Below are positions 37,335 through 47,014 of a DNA stretch of 64,000 bases, piece after piece. The DNA lies in NCBI RefSeq assembly GCF_003259175.1, contig NZ_QGOK01000008.1, forward strand, positions 121,091-185,090, given 5' to 3'. A program made the position numbers and the translations under genes. A model generated the notes under the pieces. That model saw only the letters and a list, made by a program, of their open reading frames with translations. It had not been told where the DNA came from and did not search any database. Source of the stretch: Marinomonas shanghaiensis. Lineage in GTDB: Bacteria; Pseudomonadota; Gammaproteobacteria; Pseudomonadales; Marinomonadaceae. Positions within the stretch are counted from its first letter, which is position 1; the number at the start of each line of letters is the position of its first letter.

Positions 37335-38741
37335 ATGAGAACATCTATGAGTTTCAACAAACTTGGGCTTTCTGCCCCCATCCTAAAAGCCATTGAAGAC
37401 CAAGGCTATACTGAGCCCTCTGCGATACAAGCTCAGGCTATACCCGCCATCCTTGAAGGCCAAGATGTGATGGCCGCAGCCCAAACCGGCACAGGTAAAA
37501 CCGCTGGTTTTACCTTACCCTTGCTTGAACTGCTTAGCAAAGGCGAGCACGCACAAGGCAATCAAGTTCGTGCCCTTGTCTTGACCCCCACTCGAGAGCT
37601 TGCAGCCCAAGTGGCGGAAAGTGTGAAAGATTACGGCCGTCATCTTGCCCTAAAATCCACTGTGGTTTTTGGTGGTGTGAAGATCAACCCACAAATGATG
37701 GCACTGCGTCGTGGCGCAGACATTTTGATCGCAACACCCGGCCGCATGATGGATTTATACCAGCAAAACGCGGTGAAATTCGACAAACTTGAAATACTGG
37801 TACTGGACGAAGCAGACCGCATGCTCGACATGGGATTCATCCATGACATCAAGAAAATACTCGCGATTTTGCCGAAAAAACGTCAAAACCTTTTATTCTC
37901 TGCGACGTTTTCACCCGAAATTCGCCAGCTCGCCAAAGGCTTGGTAAACAACCCAATCGAGATTTCCGTCACTCCGCGCAATGCCACAGCGGTGTCTGTT
38001 GAACAATGGTTGCATCCAGTCGATAAAAAACGCAAAACAGAATTATTGATTCAACTGATTGCCGATGGACGCTGGGATCAGGCACTGGTCTTTTCTCGCA
38101 CCAAACATGGCGCCAACAAGATCACCAAGCAGCTAGAAGACGCGGGCATTCGTGCCAGCGCCATTCACGGTAACAAAAGCCAAGGCGCTCGTACTCGTGC
38201 TCTATCTGACTTTAAAGAAGGCCGCATTCGTATTCTTGTGGCGACAGACATTGCCGCACGTGGACTCGATATCGAACAACTGCCGCACGTGGTGAACTTC
38301 GACTTACCCGATGTGGCAGAAGACTACGTTCACCGTATTGGTCGTACGGGTCGTGCCGGTGCAACTGGCAAAGCCATTTCATTGGTAGCAGCTGACGAGC
38401 TGGATCAACTGCGCGCCATCGAACGCTTAACTCAGAAACTCATTGAGCGTCGCTATGAAGACGACTTCATGCCCACGCACATGTTGCCAGATACGACGCT
38501 AGATACACGCCCAATCAAACCCAACAAGCCAAAAAAACCGAAAGCACCACGTGATCAACAAGGTGGCGCAAGACAAGGTAACGGCGCAAAACAAGGTGGC
38601 AACCCAGCAAAACAAGGCAACGCACCTAAATCTGGCAATCGTCGTCCAGCCCCAAAAGCCGAAGTGACACCTGGCCAAGGTCTGCGCAGCAAGCCATTGG
38701 CTCCAGCGCGTCGTAATCGCAAGCCAAGCAGCGACAATTAA
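37335..38741 (+). CDS. rhlE: DEAD-box ATP-dependent RNA helicase, RhlE type
   Basis: This 468-residue helicase has a Q motif (Phe7 and PSAIQAQ), motif [10 protein letters not shown] at 48-56, motif Ia PTRELA, DEAD at 158-161, SAT in FSATF, RGLD and HRIGRTGR. A basic, low-complexity tail of about 90 residues, rich in Gln, Gly, Asn, Lys and Pro, probably binds RNA. RhlE proteins remodel RNA in ribosome assembly and mRNA decay and help growth in the cold. The family usually begins MSFxxLGL, so Met5 (37347) may be the true start. Neither ATG has a clear ribosome site. A strong terminator follows. Confidence 0.9.
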   Translation: MRTSMSFNKLGLSAPILKAIEDQGYTEPSAIQAQAIPAILEGQDVMAAAQTGTGKTAGFTLPLLELLSKGEHAQGNQVRALVLTPTRELAAQVAESVKDYGRHLALKSTVVFGGVKINPQMMALRRGADILIATPGRMMDLYQQNAVKFDKLEILVLDEADRMLDMGFIHDIKKILAILPKKRQNLLFSATFSPEIRQLAKGLVNNPIEISVTPRNATAVSVEQWLHPVDKKRKTELLIQLIADGRWDQALVFSRTKHGANKITKQLEDAGIRASAIHGNKSQGARTRALSDFKEGRIRILVATDIAARGLDIEQLPHVVNFDLPDVAEDYVHRIGRTGRAGATGKAISLVAADELDQLRAIERLTQKLIERRYEDDFMPTHMLPDTTLDTRPIKPNKPKKPKAPRDQQGGARQGNGAKQGGNPAKQGNAPKSGNRRPAPKAEVTPGQGLRSKPLAPARRNRKPSSDN

Positions 38742-38780
38742 TCGTTACCCATCGCGTGAAAAAAGCGAAGTAAACACCAT

Positions 38781-38810
38781 AAAAAAACCACCGTTTAGGT
38801 GGTTTTTTTT
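38781..38810. terminator. Bidirectional terminator between rhlE and tcyP
   Basis: ACCACC (38787-38792) pairs with GGTGGT (38798-38803) around GTTTA, with an A-run before and a T-run after. It can serve both convergent genes. Confidence 0.92.
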
Positions 38811-38833
38811 ATGCATGACACTCTAAAAGAGAA

Positions 38834-40225
38834 CTAACTGTTCTTCAGTTCAGCTTCTGGTACTTCATCTTGTTCAAACACATTCGAATCTGTATGACCT
38901 AGCCACTTCGACGTAATAGTACCGGCTGTCATTGCACCATTTACGTTTACAGCCGTACGACCCATGTCGATCAAAGGTTCGATAGAAATCAATAAACCCG
39001 CTAATGCAACAGGCATATCCAAGGCAGACAATACGATCAAGGCCGCAAAAGTCGCGCCACCACCAATACCCGCGATGCCAAACGAACTGATGGTCACAAT
39101 GGCAATCAATGAAATGATGAAACTTGGATCCAGTGGGTTAATACCAATCGTCGGAGCAATCATCACCGCCAGCATGGCTGGATACAAACCCGCACAACCA
39201 TTCTGGCCCATTGTCGCGCCAAAAGACGCCGAGAAGTTAGATTCACCTTCACCGTTACCAAGGCGTTTGACCTGAGTATCGATATTAAGCGGAATCGTGC
39301 CAGCGCTTGAACGGGACGTGAAGGCAAACAACAATACAGGCAAGACTTTCTTGAAGTAACGTAGTGGTGAAATACCGTTAAATGCCAACAAACATAAATG
39401 CATTACCAGTATTAAAGCCAGACCCACATAAGACGCCACCACAAAGTTCAGCAAAGTCAAAATGTCAGACACATTGGATCCCGCTACCACTTTGGTCATC
39501 AACGCAAGAATACCGTATGGCGTTAGGCTTAACACCATACGAACCAAGGTTCTAACAATAGATTGAGCTACATCAACAAAACGTTCAAAACTCGCACCCA
39601 ATTCTGGCTCTTTACGAGCAACCGCGACACCAGCTATCCCCACAAAAGCAGCAAAGATAACCACTGCAATGGTCGACGTCGGACGACTGCCCGCTAAGTC
39701 CGCAAACGGGTTACCAGGAAAAAACGAAGTGATCATGTCAGCAAAAGACACGCTGGCCAGTCCTTCAAGACGCGTTTCCAAGGCCGCACCACGGGCCATT
39801 TCACGAGCGCCCTGTACAATACCTTCTGCAGACAAACCAAAGAGGTTACTCACAAACACGCCAATCAGAGCAGACACCGCCGTCGTCGCCAGCAAAATAC
39901 CGATGATACCGCCAGACATTTTACCCAAAGAACCCGTGTCTTTTACTTTCACAATGGCGCCAATAATGGACACCAGAATCAAGGGCATAATAATCATCTG
40001 TAGTAAGCTGACATAACCATAACCAACAATGTTCACGTACTCTAACGTCTCATTATTGGTAGCACTGTCAACACCATAGATAAATTGCAATGCCGCACCA
40101 AAGGCCACACCTAAACCTAAGCCAGTAAACACCTGAGTGGACAAGGTCTTTTTGGCTTTTTGCAATTTAAACAACAACGCGATTAACAAAGCGAACACCG
40201 CTAAGTTAAGAATGGGATACAACAT
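38834..40225 (-). CDS. tcyP: L-cystine symporter, TcyP family
   Basis: This 463-residue dicarboxylate/amino acid:cation symporter-fold protein has IVGYGYVSLLQMIIMPLILVSIIGA, FTSRSSAGTIPLN, FGATMGQNGCAGLYPAMLAVM and IGINPLDPSFI. These match, from memory, the E. coli cystine importer TcyP (YdjN) nearly throughout, including the length. It imports L-cystine across the inner membrane, probably coupled to sodium or protons. The gene is alone. The 298-bp gap upstream (40226-40523) holds a perfect 14-bp palindrome AAGAAAGCTTTCTT at 40381-40394 and nothing else I can assign. Confidence 0.9.
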   Translation of the reverse strand: MLYPILNLAVFALLIALLFKLQKAKKTLSTQVFTGLGLGVAFGAALQFIYGVDSATNNETLEYVNIVGYGYVSLLQMIIMPLILVSIIGAIVKVKDTGSLGKMSGGIIGILLATTAVSALIGVFVSNLFGLSAEGIVQGAREMARGAALETRLEGLASVSFADMITSFFPGNPFADLAGSRPTSTIAVVIFAAFVGIAGVAVARKEPELGASFERFVDVAQSIVRTLVRMVLSLTPYGILALMTKVVAGSNVSDILTLLNFVVASYVGLALILVMHLCLLAFNGISPLRYFKKVLPVLLFAFTSRSSAGTIPLNIDTQVKRLGNGEGESNFSASFGATMGQNGCAGLYPAMLAVMIAPTIGINPLDPSFIISLIAIVTISSFGIAGIGGGATFAALIVLSALDMPVALAGLLISIEPLIDMGRTAVNVNGAMTAGTITSKWLGHTDSNVFEQDEVPEAELKNS

Positions 40226-40523
40226 GGAGGAAAACCTTAAAAAAATAAACCACAGAACACCGCTTCTTAGTTCATGAACATAAACAAACTAAGAAAATTG
40301 GTAAGTTACCACCATGTTAACAAAATGCTGACCAAATGGATAAGACGGAAAAATCATTAACTTATATAAGAAAAACAAATAAGAAAGCTTTCTTTTCATA
40401 AACCCGTCAAAAATGCTCATTATACTCGCTAATGATTTGCAAAAACCGTCAAATTAAACTTCTATTAAAAGACAGCCGCGCCCCCTTAACACAACCTCAA
40501 CCTATAGACCATGGATGTAAATA

Positions 40524-42998
40524 GTGACGATTGAAAAGCCTATGCTCAGACGCTTCCCGATCAGAATACTCGTTGCCAATATGTTCCTGATGGCTATTTT
40601 GATTACCGCGGGTATCGCCATTTCCTTGCAATACAATGCCAGTAAAAATATGGTCGTTGCTCACGTGCTGTCTAGCATGAATTTACTGTCAGCTCATATG
40701 AGAGACAGTGTTCACAGTCTAGAAAAAGACGCAATACAAACCGTTAATCTCCTAGCAGAGCTCATCGATTCAGACTTATCAGACACCAGTATTGAAGAGA
40801 AAAGCAGTTTACTAACCGCCTTTTTACTTGAACGACCCGAGTTATACAGTCTTTATATTGGCGACAAACAAGAGAATTTTTTCCAAATAGTTAATTTGGA
40901 TTCCGCCAAAGACATTCGACAAAGAATGTCCGCTGGCCCCAATGATCGCTGGGCCGCGGTCGATATATCAGGCCGTGGAGAAGATCGCCTACGCCGCACC
41001 TATTACTACTCTGATACCTTGCGCTTAAACCATCAAAATATCGAAAGCAGCCATTTCTACCCGACAAAACGGCCATGGTTTGCAGCATCAGAGCAAAATC
41101 ACATTAACAAAACAGAGCCCTATCTTTTTCAGCACTTACAGATATCGGGGCAAACCTATGCGAAAAGAATTCGCAACACAGAACAGGTCATCGGCCTCGA
41201 CATACTGCTCTCTTCCCTATCAGAGCAACTTACCTTATCTTCATCTAGTTTTTTCAATGGTCAAGAACAAGCCATCTTAGTGAACCATGATGGCAATATC
41301 ATTGCCTCAAACATGACGCGCGATGATTCATCAGACAAAACCGTTCCCCATCCATCCTTACAAGACTATTTGGGCACACCGCTAAAACGTTTAATCGATC
41401 TAGCCAATGACCCAAATGCACAACAGCCCATCCTGATCGAAAAAGAAGACCATCAGCCATATTATGTGTTTGTCACTGCCATCGGTAACGACATACTCAC
41501 CAGGCAATACCTCACCATGCTGTTGCCTAAGGATCTGCTGTTTCATCAGGCCACCAAAGAAGCACTCAATACCACCTTATTGAGCGCCGTCGTGATGCTT
41601 GTTTTATTACCCATTATCTGGCTATTCAGCGCGCCGATCGTGCGCCCTATTCGACAACTGCAACGCGAAACAGAAAAAATCAAACAGCGTCAGTTTGATG
41701 ATGTCACCTTTACAGACTCGCACATTAAAGAAATCTGGCAACTGTCTAACGCCTTTGTTTCCATGTCGCAAGATATCAAGCAACATGAGGAAAGCTTAAA
41801 AGAATTTTTAGAGGCCTTAATTCGCCTAATCGCCACCGCCATTGACAATAAATCGGCTCATACGGGCGGACATTGTTATCGAGTACCAGAACTGGGTCTC
41901 ATGCTGTCCGAAGCCCTAGAACACACCCAAGAAGGCCCTTATAAAGACTTCCAGTTTGCCAATGCCAATGAACGCTTAGAGTTCCACCTTGCCGCTTGGC
42001 TGCATGATTGCGGCAAAATCACCATGCCCGAACACATCATGGACAAGGGATCCAAGCTGGAATGTCTCTATAATCGCATTCATGAAATCCGCACTCGCTT
42101 TGAAGTCTTATGGCGCGACGCTGAAATTGATTACTTACATGCGATACACACACAACAACAGGACCCCAACGCCGCCTTAGCCACCTGGCAAGCACGCCAA
42201 AACGACTTGCAAGAGCAGTTTGCCTTTATTGCCAAAGCCAATATTGGCAGTGAATTCATGAGTAAAGAAGACCAACAGAAAATCAAAGACATTGGCGCGC
42301 AGACATGGACACGACACTTTGATAATCGCTTAGGTTTATCGCCTGCAGAAGAAACAATGCGTGCCGAACAAGCCCAAGCTGGCCATCTAAACAACGAAGA
42401 AACACCAGCACATGGCATCACCGAAAGCCTGTTATCGGATAAACCCGAGCACATTATTCCGCGCTTCAAAGAAATAACATTCGATCCATTATTAGGCATC
42501 AAAATGGACATACCAGAACACCAATATAACCAAGGTGAAATCTACAACCTCATCATACAAAAAGGCACACTGACCGAAGAAGACCGATTTAAAATCAATG
42601 AACACATTATCAGCACCATCACCATGCTCGAAAGCCTACCTTTCCCACCCGAGCTCAGTCGTGTCCCGCATTATGCCTCCACTCACCACGAAAGAATGGA
42701 TGGCCAAGGTTACCCACGAAAACTCAATGCAGAGCAACTGAGCATTCCCGACAGAGTCTTGATGATCGCCGATGTCTTCGAAGCCCTCACCGCCTCAGAT
42801 CGTCCCTATAAAAAGGCCAAACCAATCAGCGCTGCCATCGACATCATGTACAAGATGTGCCTAGAAGGCCACCTAGATCTCCAGCTATTCCGCTTCTTTC
42901 TTAGTAGCGGTACTCACTTAAAATACGCGGAAAAATTCCTACCCGAAAACCAAATAGACGAAGTAGATATCCAAATGTATCTAGAAGACAAAAAATAA
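40524..42998 (+). CDS. Membrane HD-GYP phosphodiesterase with large internal insertion
   Basis: This 824-residue protein starts at a GTG with no good ribosome site; Met7 (40542) is an alternative start. It has membrane segments at about 13-34 and 350-371 flanking a periplasmic Cache-type sensor (with PTKRPWFAASE), then HAMP. The HD-GYP module has KSAHTGGHCYRV at 443-454, H494/D495 (WLHDCGKITMPEHIM), HHERMDGQGYP at 721-731 and IPDRVLMIADVFEALTASDRPYK at about 741-763. HD-GYP enzymes hydrolyse cyclic di-GMP. About 150 extra residues sit between the HD and GYP halves (roughly 510-680), unlike the compact family norm. It is a probable sensor-controlled cyclic di-GMP hydrolase. Confidence 0.88.
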   Translation: MTIEKPMLRRFPIRILVANMFLMAILITAGIAISLQYNASKNMVVAHVLSSMNLLSAHMRDSVHSLEKDAIQTVNLLAELIDSDLSDTSIEEKSSLLTAFLLERPELYSLYIGDKQENFFQIVNLDSAKDIRQRMSAGPNDRWAAVDISGRGEDRLRRTYYYSDTLRLNHQNIESSHFYPTKRPWFAASEQNHINKTEPYLFQHLQISGQTYAKRIRNTEQVIGLDILLSSLSEQLTLSSSSFFNGQEQAILVNHDGNIIASNMTRDDSSDKTVPHPSLQDYLGTPLKRLIDLANDPNAQQPILIEKEDHQPYYVFVTAIGNDILTRQYLTMLLPKDLLFHQATKEALNTTLLSAVVMLVLLPIIWLFSAPIVRPIRQLQRETEKIKQRQFDDVTFTDSHIKEIWQLSNAFVSMSQDIKQHEESLKEFLEALIRLIATAIDNKSAHTGGHCYRVPELGLMLSEALEHTQEGPYKDFQFANANERLEFHLAAWLHDCGKITMPEHIMDKGSKLECLYNRIHEIRTRFEVLWRDAEIDYLHAIHTQQQDPNAALATWQARQNDLQEQFAFIAKANIGSEFMSKEDQQKIKDIGAQTWTRHFDNRLGLSPAEETMRAEQAQAGHLNNEETPAHGITESLLSDKPEHIIPRFKEITFDPLLGIKMDIPEHQYNQGEIYNLIIQKGTLTEEDRFKINEHIISTITMLESLPFPPELSRVPHYASTHHERMDGQGYPRKLNAEQLSIPDRVLMIADVFEALTASDRPYKKAKPISAAIDIMYKMCLEGHLDLQLFRFFLSSGTHLKYAEKFLPENQIDEVDIQMYLEDKK

Positions 42999-43039
42999 AA
43001 AAAGTAAAAATCGACCACGCGACCAGACTTGCACCATAG

Positions 43040-43063
43040 CGTTATATATCGCAATATACAACG
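43040..43063. promoter_or_regulatory. ModE operator in the modA promoter
   Basis: CGTTATATAT (43040-43049) and ATATACAACG (43054-43063) form a 24-bp imperfect palindrome. It has the same length and the same CGTTATAT half-site as the E. coli modA operator I recall. It lies 47 bp before the modA ATG. Molybdate-loaded ModE, encoded convergently at 45689, should repress from here. Confidence 0.8.
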
Positions 43064-43110
43064 AACCGATAACGATCCCATTTATCACCAACACCATAGG
43101 AAATAACGCC

Positions 43111-43869
43111 ATGCGACAATGTCTTGCACTCAGCAGTATCGTGTTTAGCGTATTGCTCGTTAGCCCTTCCGTCTACGCGGAAGCGGTCTATGCTGCTGTC
43201 GCCTCTAACTTCACGGATGCCATGAAAGACATCGCCCAACAATACGAAGCCGAATCGGGTAACAAGGTCGTACTCACCTTTGGCTCCTCAGGTAAATTCG
43301 TCGCTCAAATTCAACACGGCGCGCCTTTTCAAGTGTTTTTATCCGCGGATCAAAACAAACCAGACGCACTGGAAAAAGCCGGCTTAGTCGCTGCAAATAG
43401 CCGCTTCACCTATGCCATTGGCGCCCTAGCTTTGTGGTCTGCTAAGCCAAATTTTATCGATAACAATGACGCCCATTTAAAAAGCGGCGACTTCAATAAA
43501 GTCGCATTGGCCAACCCAAAACTGGCGCCTTATGGCGTTGCAGCCATGGAAGTGTTAGCGGGCCTAGGGCTCACAGAATCAACGAAAGAAAAATGGGTAA
43601 TGGGCGAAAATATTTCACAAACCTATCAATTTGTCAGCACAGGAAATGCAGACCTAGGCTTTGTGGCTCTATCACAAATCATGAGCCAAGGGCAAATTAA
43701 ATCAGGCTCAAGCTGGATTATCCCCACGGATCAATACAGCCCAATACGCCAAGATGCGGTACTGTTAAAAAGCGCAGAACACAACGTCGCGGCACAAGGT
43801 CTACTTGACTATCTACGCAGTGACAAAGCCCGTAGCATCATTCACTCATACGGCTACCAAACGGAATAA
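43111..43869 (+). CDS. modA: Molybdate ABC transporter substrate-binding protein
   Basis: This 252-residue periplasmic protein has a signal peptide at about 1-23 (ending VYAEA). AAVASNFTDAMKDI, FGSSGKFVAQIQHGAPFQVFLSADQNKPDAL and STGNADLGFVALSQI are standard ModA ligand-pocket and hinge segments. It binds molybdate or tungstate and delivers it to ModB. It is the first gene of modABC, spaced 9 bp before modB, with a ModE operator upstream. Confidence 0.94.
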   Translation: MRQCLALSSIVFSVLLVSPSVYAEAVYAAVASNFTDAMKDIAQQYEAESGNKVVLTFGSSGKFVAQIQHGAPFQVFLSADQNKPDALEKAGLVAANSRFTYAIGALALWSAKPNFIDNNDAHLKSGDFNKVALANPKLAPYGVAAMEVLAGLGLTESTKEKWVMGENISQTYQFVSTGNADLGFVALSQIMSQGQIKSGSSWIIPTDQYSPIRQDAVLLKSAEHNVAAQGLLDYLRSDKARSIIHSYGYQTE

Positions 43870-43878
43870 CCCCATAAA

Positions 43879-44562
43879 ATGCTTTCTCCGTCTGACCTAG
43901 AAGCCATTTGGCTCACTTTTAGAGTGGCGACAACGGTCACTGTTATTTTACTGTTGATCGGCACCCCAATCGCTTGGTGGCTGGCACGTACGCGTTCGCG
44001 CTTAAAAGGGCCAATTAGTGCCATTGTTGCCTTACCTCTGGTGTTACCGCCAACCGTATTGGGTTTTTACCTTTTAATCGCCATGGGGCCAAACGGCTTT
44101 ATTGGCCAATTAACCCAAGAACTCGGCTTAGGAACCCTGCCCTTTACCTTTTGGGGATTGATCGTGGCGTCGGTATTTTATTCCCTACCTTTTGTCGTGC
44201 AACCCATACAAAACGCCATTGAAGCCATCGGAGAAAGGCCATTGGAAGTGGCCGCCACTTTACGAGCAGGAAGCTGGGACCGTTTTTTTACCGTCGTCTT
44301 GCCTCTTGCCAAACCGGGCTTTATTACCGCAGCAATTTTGGGCTTTACTCATACCGTTGGTGAGTTTGGCGTTGTCTTAATGATTGGCGGCAATATCCCA
44401 GGGCAAACGCGAGTCGTGTCGGTACAAATCTACGACCACGTCGAAGCACTAGAATATGACCAAGCTCACAAACTTGCTGCCATCATGATCATTTTTTCTT
44501 TTTTAGTCCTACTCAGCCTGTATAGCTTCCAACGAAAAAACACACTCTGGGGAGCGAAATAA
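43879..44562 (+). CDS. modB: Molybdate ABC transporter permease
   Basis: This 227-residue inner-membrane permease has about five membrane segments. It has the cytoplasmic coupling motif [25 protein letters not shown] and [16 protein letters not shown] near the N-terminal third, both typical of ModB. It forms the channel for molybdate with the ModC ATPase, whose gene starts two bases after its stop. Confidence 0.94.
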   Translation: MLSPSDLEAIWLTFRVATTVTVILLLIGTPIAWWLARTRSRLKGPISAIVALPLVLPPTVLGFYLLIAMGPNGFIGQLTQELGLGTLPFTFWGLIVASVFYSLPFVVQPIQNAIEAIGERPLEVAATLRAGSWDRFFTVVLPLAKPGFITAAILGFTHTVGEFGVVLMIGGNIPGQTRVVSVQIYDHVEALEYDQAHKLAAIMIIFSFLVLLSLYSFQRKNTLWGAK

Positions 44563-44564
44563 TA

Positions 44565-45677
44565 ATGACCATTAAAAACACCAGAATGAAAAATGCAAAA
44601 CAAGGCTTGCAGGCTAAGTTTCATCTGCAACACTCAAAATCTCGCTTTGCTTTAAACGTCGATCTCACGCTGCCGGACAGTGGCGTCACCGCTATCTTCG
44701 GCGAATCAGGCTCAGGGAAAACAACTCTATTGCGTTGTATTGCGGGGTTAGAAAAAGCGCAGCAAGGGCATTTTGTAATGAAGGGGGAAACATGGCAAAG
44801 CGACACATCTTTTTTACCAACACACAAACGGTCATTGGGATATGTGTTTCAAGAATCTAGCCTCTTCCCTCATCTAACGGCGAAAGGCAATTTGGATTAC
44901 GCCATAAAGCGCAGCGGTATTCCTTTACCAGCTCATTTATATGACCAAGTCATCAACTTAATGGGCATTGAATCCATACTAGCAAACAACTCACAGCAAC
45001 TGTCTGGTGGCGAAAAGCAACGAGTTGCCATCGCGCGCGCTTTATTGATTCAACCGACATTATTACTGATGGATGAACCCTTGGCTTCGTTAGATAACGC
45101 CAGAAAACATGAGATTTTACCTTATCTAGAAAAGCTGAAATCGACCCTCAAAACACCGATTTTATACGTCAGCCATTCGGTTGAAGAAGTCATGCGTCTT
45201 GCGGATCATGTGGTGCTGATGCACAACGGCCAAGTCGCCACACAAGGGTCAGTAGCAGACGTTTTCTCCCAGTTAAAATCACCACTTCTCATGAATCATG
45301 ACACCAGCGTCATTTGGCAAGGCAAGATTGTCGAACAAGATGACAAATGGCACTTATCAAAAGTGTCTTGCTCTGGCACTGAACTATGGCTACGTAACAA
45401 CGGCGACGCTCTAGGTCAAACGATTCGAGTACGCATACTCGCCACCGACGTCAGCTTAACACTCACTCACCATGACGACTCCAGCATAGTCAATAAATTG
45501 CCCGTCACTGTGCTAGACATCGTTCCCGACCAAGACCCAGCCATGGCACTCATTAAACTAAAAACCGAGCAAAATACGCTCATTGCCCGCTTAACCTACC
45601 GATCCGTAGATCACCTCGCCTTAACAGCAGGAAAAACACTCTGGGCACAAATCAAAAGCGTCGCCTTGGTCAGATAA
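44565..45677 (+). CDS. modC: Molybdate ABC transporter ATP-binding protein
   Basis: This 370-residue ATPase has Walker A GESGSGKTT at 46-54, signature LSGGEKQR, Walker B LLMDEPLASLD and H-loop YVSHS. A C-terminal molybdate-binding TOBE/Mop domain (about 300-370: NKLPVTVLDIVPDQDPAMALIKL) is present, as expected for full-length ModC, and allows feedback by bound molybdate. GGGGAG precedes the ATG. Met7 is an alternative start. It is the last gene of the operon, 11 bp from the stop of convergent modE. Confidence 0.94.
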   Translation: MTIKNTRMKNAKQGLQAKFHLQHSKSRFALNVDLTLPDSGVTAIFGESGSGKTTLLRCIAGLEKAQQGHFVMKGETWQSDTSFLPTHKRSLGYVFQESSLFPHLTAKGNLDYAIKRSGIPLPAHLYDQVINLMGIESILANNSQQLSGGEKQRVAIARALLIQPTLLLMDEPLASLDNARKHEILPYLEKLKSTLKTPILYVSHSVEEVMRLADHVVLMHNGQVATQGSVADVFSQLKSPLLMNHDTSVIWQGKIVEQDDKWHLSKVSCSGTELWLRNNGDALGQTIRVRILATDVSLTLTHHDDSSIVNKLPVTVLDIVPDQDPAMALIKLKTEQNTLIARLTYRSVDHLALTAGKTLWAQIKSVALVR

Positions 45678-45688
45678 CCAAAACCGCA

Positions 45689-46519
45689 TCACGCGTCTTT
45701 CAGCAAAATAACACTGGGGGCTTTAAATAATGCACAGGCTGTCATGCCTGGTTCCAATGCCAGCTCTGTCGCACTCACATTAGTAATCATTGCCGATACT
45801 GACTTGCCACCACCAATGTCTATCGTCACGTCCGTGTTCACCGCGCCGGGCAACAAACGTGAAACCGTACCGATCAGCTTGTTTCGAGCGCTGGTCATAA
45901 TGTCGGTATTTGTACTCAAAATCACCGAAGAAGCTTTAATCAAGGCCACCACGTCACTGCCTTCCTCCAAGCCAAGCTGCTCAACGCTTTCCTGAGTGAT
46001 CATCGCGATGATCGATTGATCAGTGCCAATATCCAGCTCCACTTCAGCATTCACCGCGCCAAGCGTAATATGGCTCACCGTACCGCGAAATTGGTTTCTA
46101 GCACTGGTTTTCATCCTCTCCCCTCTCATAAAACTCGCCACGTCATTTAGGCTATGTAACTTATCCCCAAGACGGGCAATAAAGTGCTGATGCTCTTCTT
46201 GCAAAGCTTGAAAACCCGCAATCACTTTGTGCCCCAATTCCGTCAGCCGCGTCCCACCGCCTTGCGCACCACCCGTAGAGCGGACCACCAAAGGCTGACT
46301 GGACATATTATTCATCGCATCAATACGATCCCACGCCGTTTTATAACTGATCCCCACCTGCTTCGCCGCCTTGGAAATAGAACCACACGCCTCAATCGCC
46401 ACCAGCAACTCAATCTGCGCCGACGCAAAAGACTTATGCTGATCGGTTAACAGGAAAACCTCCCCCTTTAACCCTGACAATGCTGTTTTCTTATCCGTCA
46501 TAAACACCTGCTTACTCAT
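45689..46519 (-). CDS. modE: Molybdate-responsive transcriptional regulator
   Basis: This 276-residue protein has a LysR-type winged helix-turn-helix (IEACGSISKAAKQVGISYKTAWDRIDAMNN) and two Mop/TOBE repeats that bind molybdate. Both repeats start with TSARN: TSARNQFRGTVSHITLGAVNAEV and TSARNKLIGTVSRLLPGAVNTDV. When loaded it represses modABC through the 24-bp palindrome at 43040. The gene is convergent with the operon rather than divergent as in E. coli. Confidence 0.93.
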   Translation of the reverse strand: MSKQVFMTDKKTALSGLKGEVFLLTDQHKSFASAQIELLVAIEACGSISKAAKQVGISYKTAWDRIDAMNNMSSQPLVVRSTGGAQGGGTRLTELGHKVIAGFQALQEEHQHFIARLGDKLHSLNDVASFMRGERMKTSARNQFRGTVSHITLGAVNAEVELDIGTDQSIIAMITQESVEQLGLEEGSDVVALIKASSVILSTNTDIMTSARNKLIGTVSRLLPGAVNTDVTIDIGGGKSVSAMITNVSATELALEPGMTACALFKAPSVILLKDA

Positions 46520-46671
46520 TTCATCTCGGGTCTTAATAAACAGTTTACCCTAGAAGACATTTTAATCCCTATGGTGTTAAAAAACACAATCAGACAAACC
46601 AAATCAAAAAGTAGTAATATGTTGTGATGCGTGTTTTGTTGATATAAATGAACAACCTAGATTACGGCTTT

Positions 46672-46696
46672 GTAGGTCGCGGCTTTAGCCCGACAA
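46672..46696 (+). repeat. REP-like palindromic element
   Basis: The element starts GTAGGTCG and ends CGACAA around a CTTTAG centre, with imperfect self-complementary arms (GGCT/AGCC and GTCG/CGAC). It is the same family as three copies at 63797-63913. It lies in the modE-island gap, which otherwise holds only a terminator and the att repeat. Confidence 0.6.
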
Positions 46697-46757
46697 GATG
46701 GCTTCACCCCTTTACCGGTGATTATCGACTAACCCATTCAAAATGCAGACAATAAAA

Positions 46758-46797
46758 AAGCCCCGATACGTCAGTTTTCACTAACCTATCGGGGCTT
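46758..46797. terminator. Terminator next to the left att repeat
   Basis: AAGCCCCGATA (46758-46768) pairs perfectly with TATCGGGGCTT (46787-46797), and T-rich runs follow on both strands. It was probably the original terminator of the tRNA gene before the element integrated, since it lies just 3' of the tRNA fragment on the minus strand. Confidence 0.85.
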
Positions 46798-46851
46798 ATT
46801 TTATATGGTGGGCCTGCCCAGACTTGAACTGGGGACCTGCCGATTATGAGT
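46793..46851 (-). repeat. Left attachment repeat (tRNA 3' fragment)
   Basis: These 59 bases are identical to 58009-58067. They contain the tRNA 3' half, from the anticodon loop through CCA, plus the first bases of downstream sequence. The fragment lacks the tRNA 5' half and is not a functional gene. Confidence 0.93.
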
Positions 46852-46980
46852 TTTAATCCCTATTGGTTGATGCAGCTTCACGCAGATTGATAAAAATATA
46901 TTTATACTTATAAATCAATTATTTAAATTTTAAACAGTTTTATTAAACTTTACTTAACTATACCTATATTGATAGATTAT

Positions 46981-46998
46981 GTAGCACATTTGTAGCAC
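46981..46998 (+). repeat. Tandem GTAGCAC repeats near the left end (candidate recombinase arm sites)
   Basis: GTAGCAC occurs at 46981-46987 and 46992-46998 (11-bp period), 17 bp upstream of the integrase ATG. The same motif with the same spacing occurs at the right end (57944-57961). Paired occurrence at both ends suggests integrase or excisionase binding. Confidence 0.6.
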
Positions 46999-47014
46999 GT
47001 AATTTAGGTATCAT

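Noticed and set aside
40381..40394. AAGAAAGCTTTCTT palindrome as a specific operator
   Set aside because: A perfect palindrome, but AT-rich and far from either start; no regulator or known site can be linked.
46806..46851. Second tRNA gene at the left end of the element
   Set aside because: Only the 3' half is present; the D arm and 5' acceptor strand are missing, so it is an attachment-site fragment.
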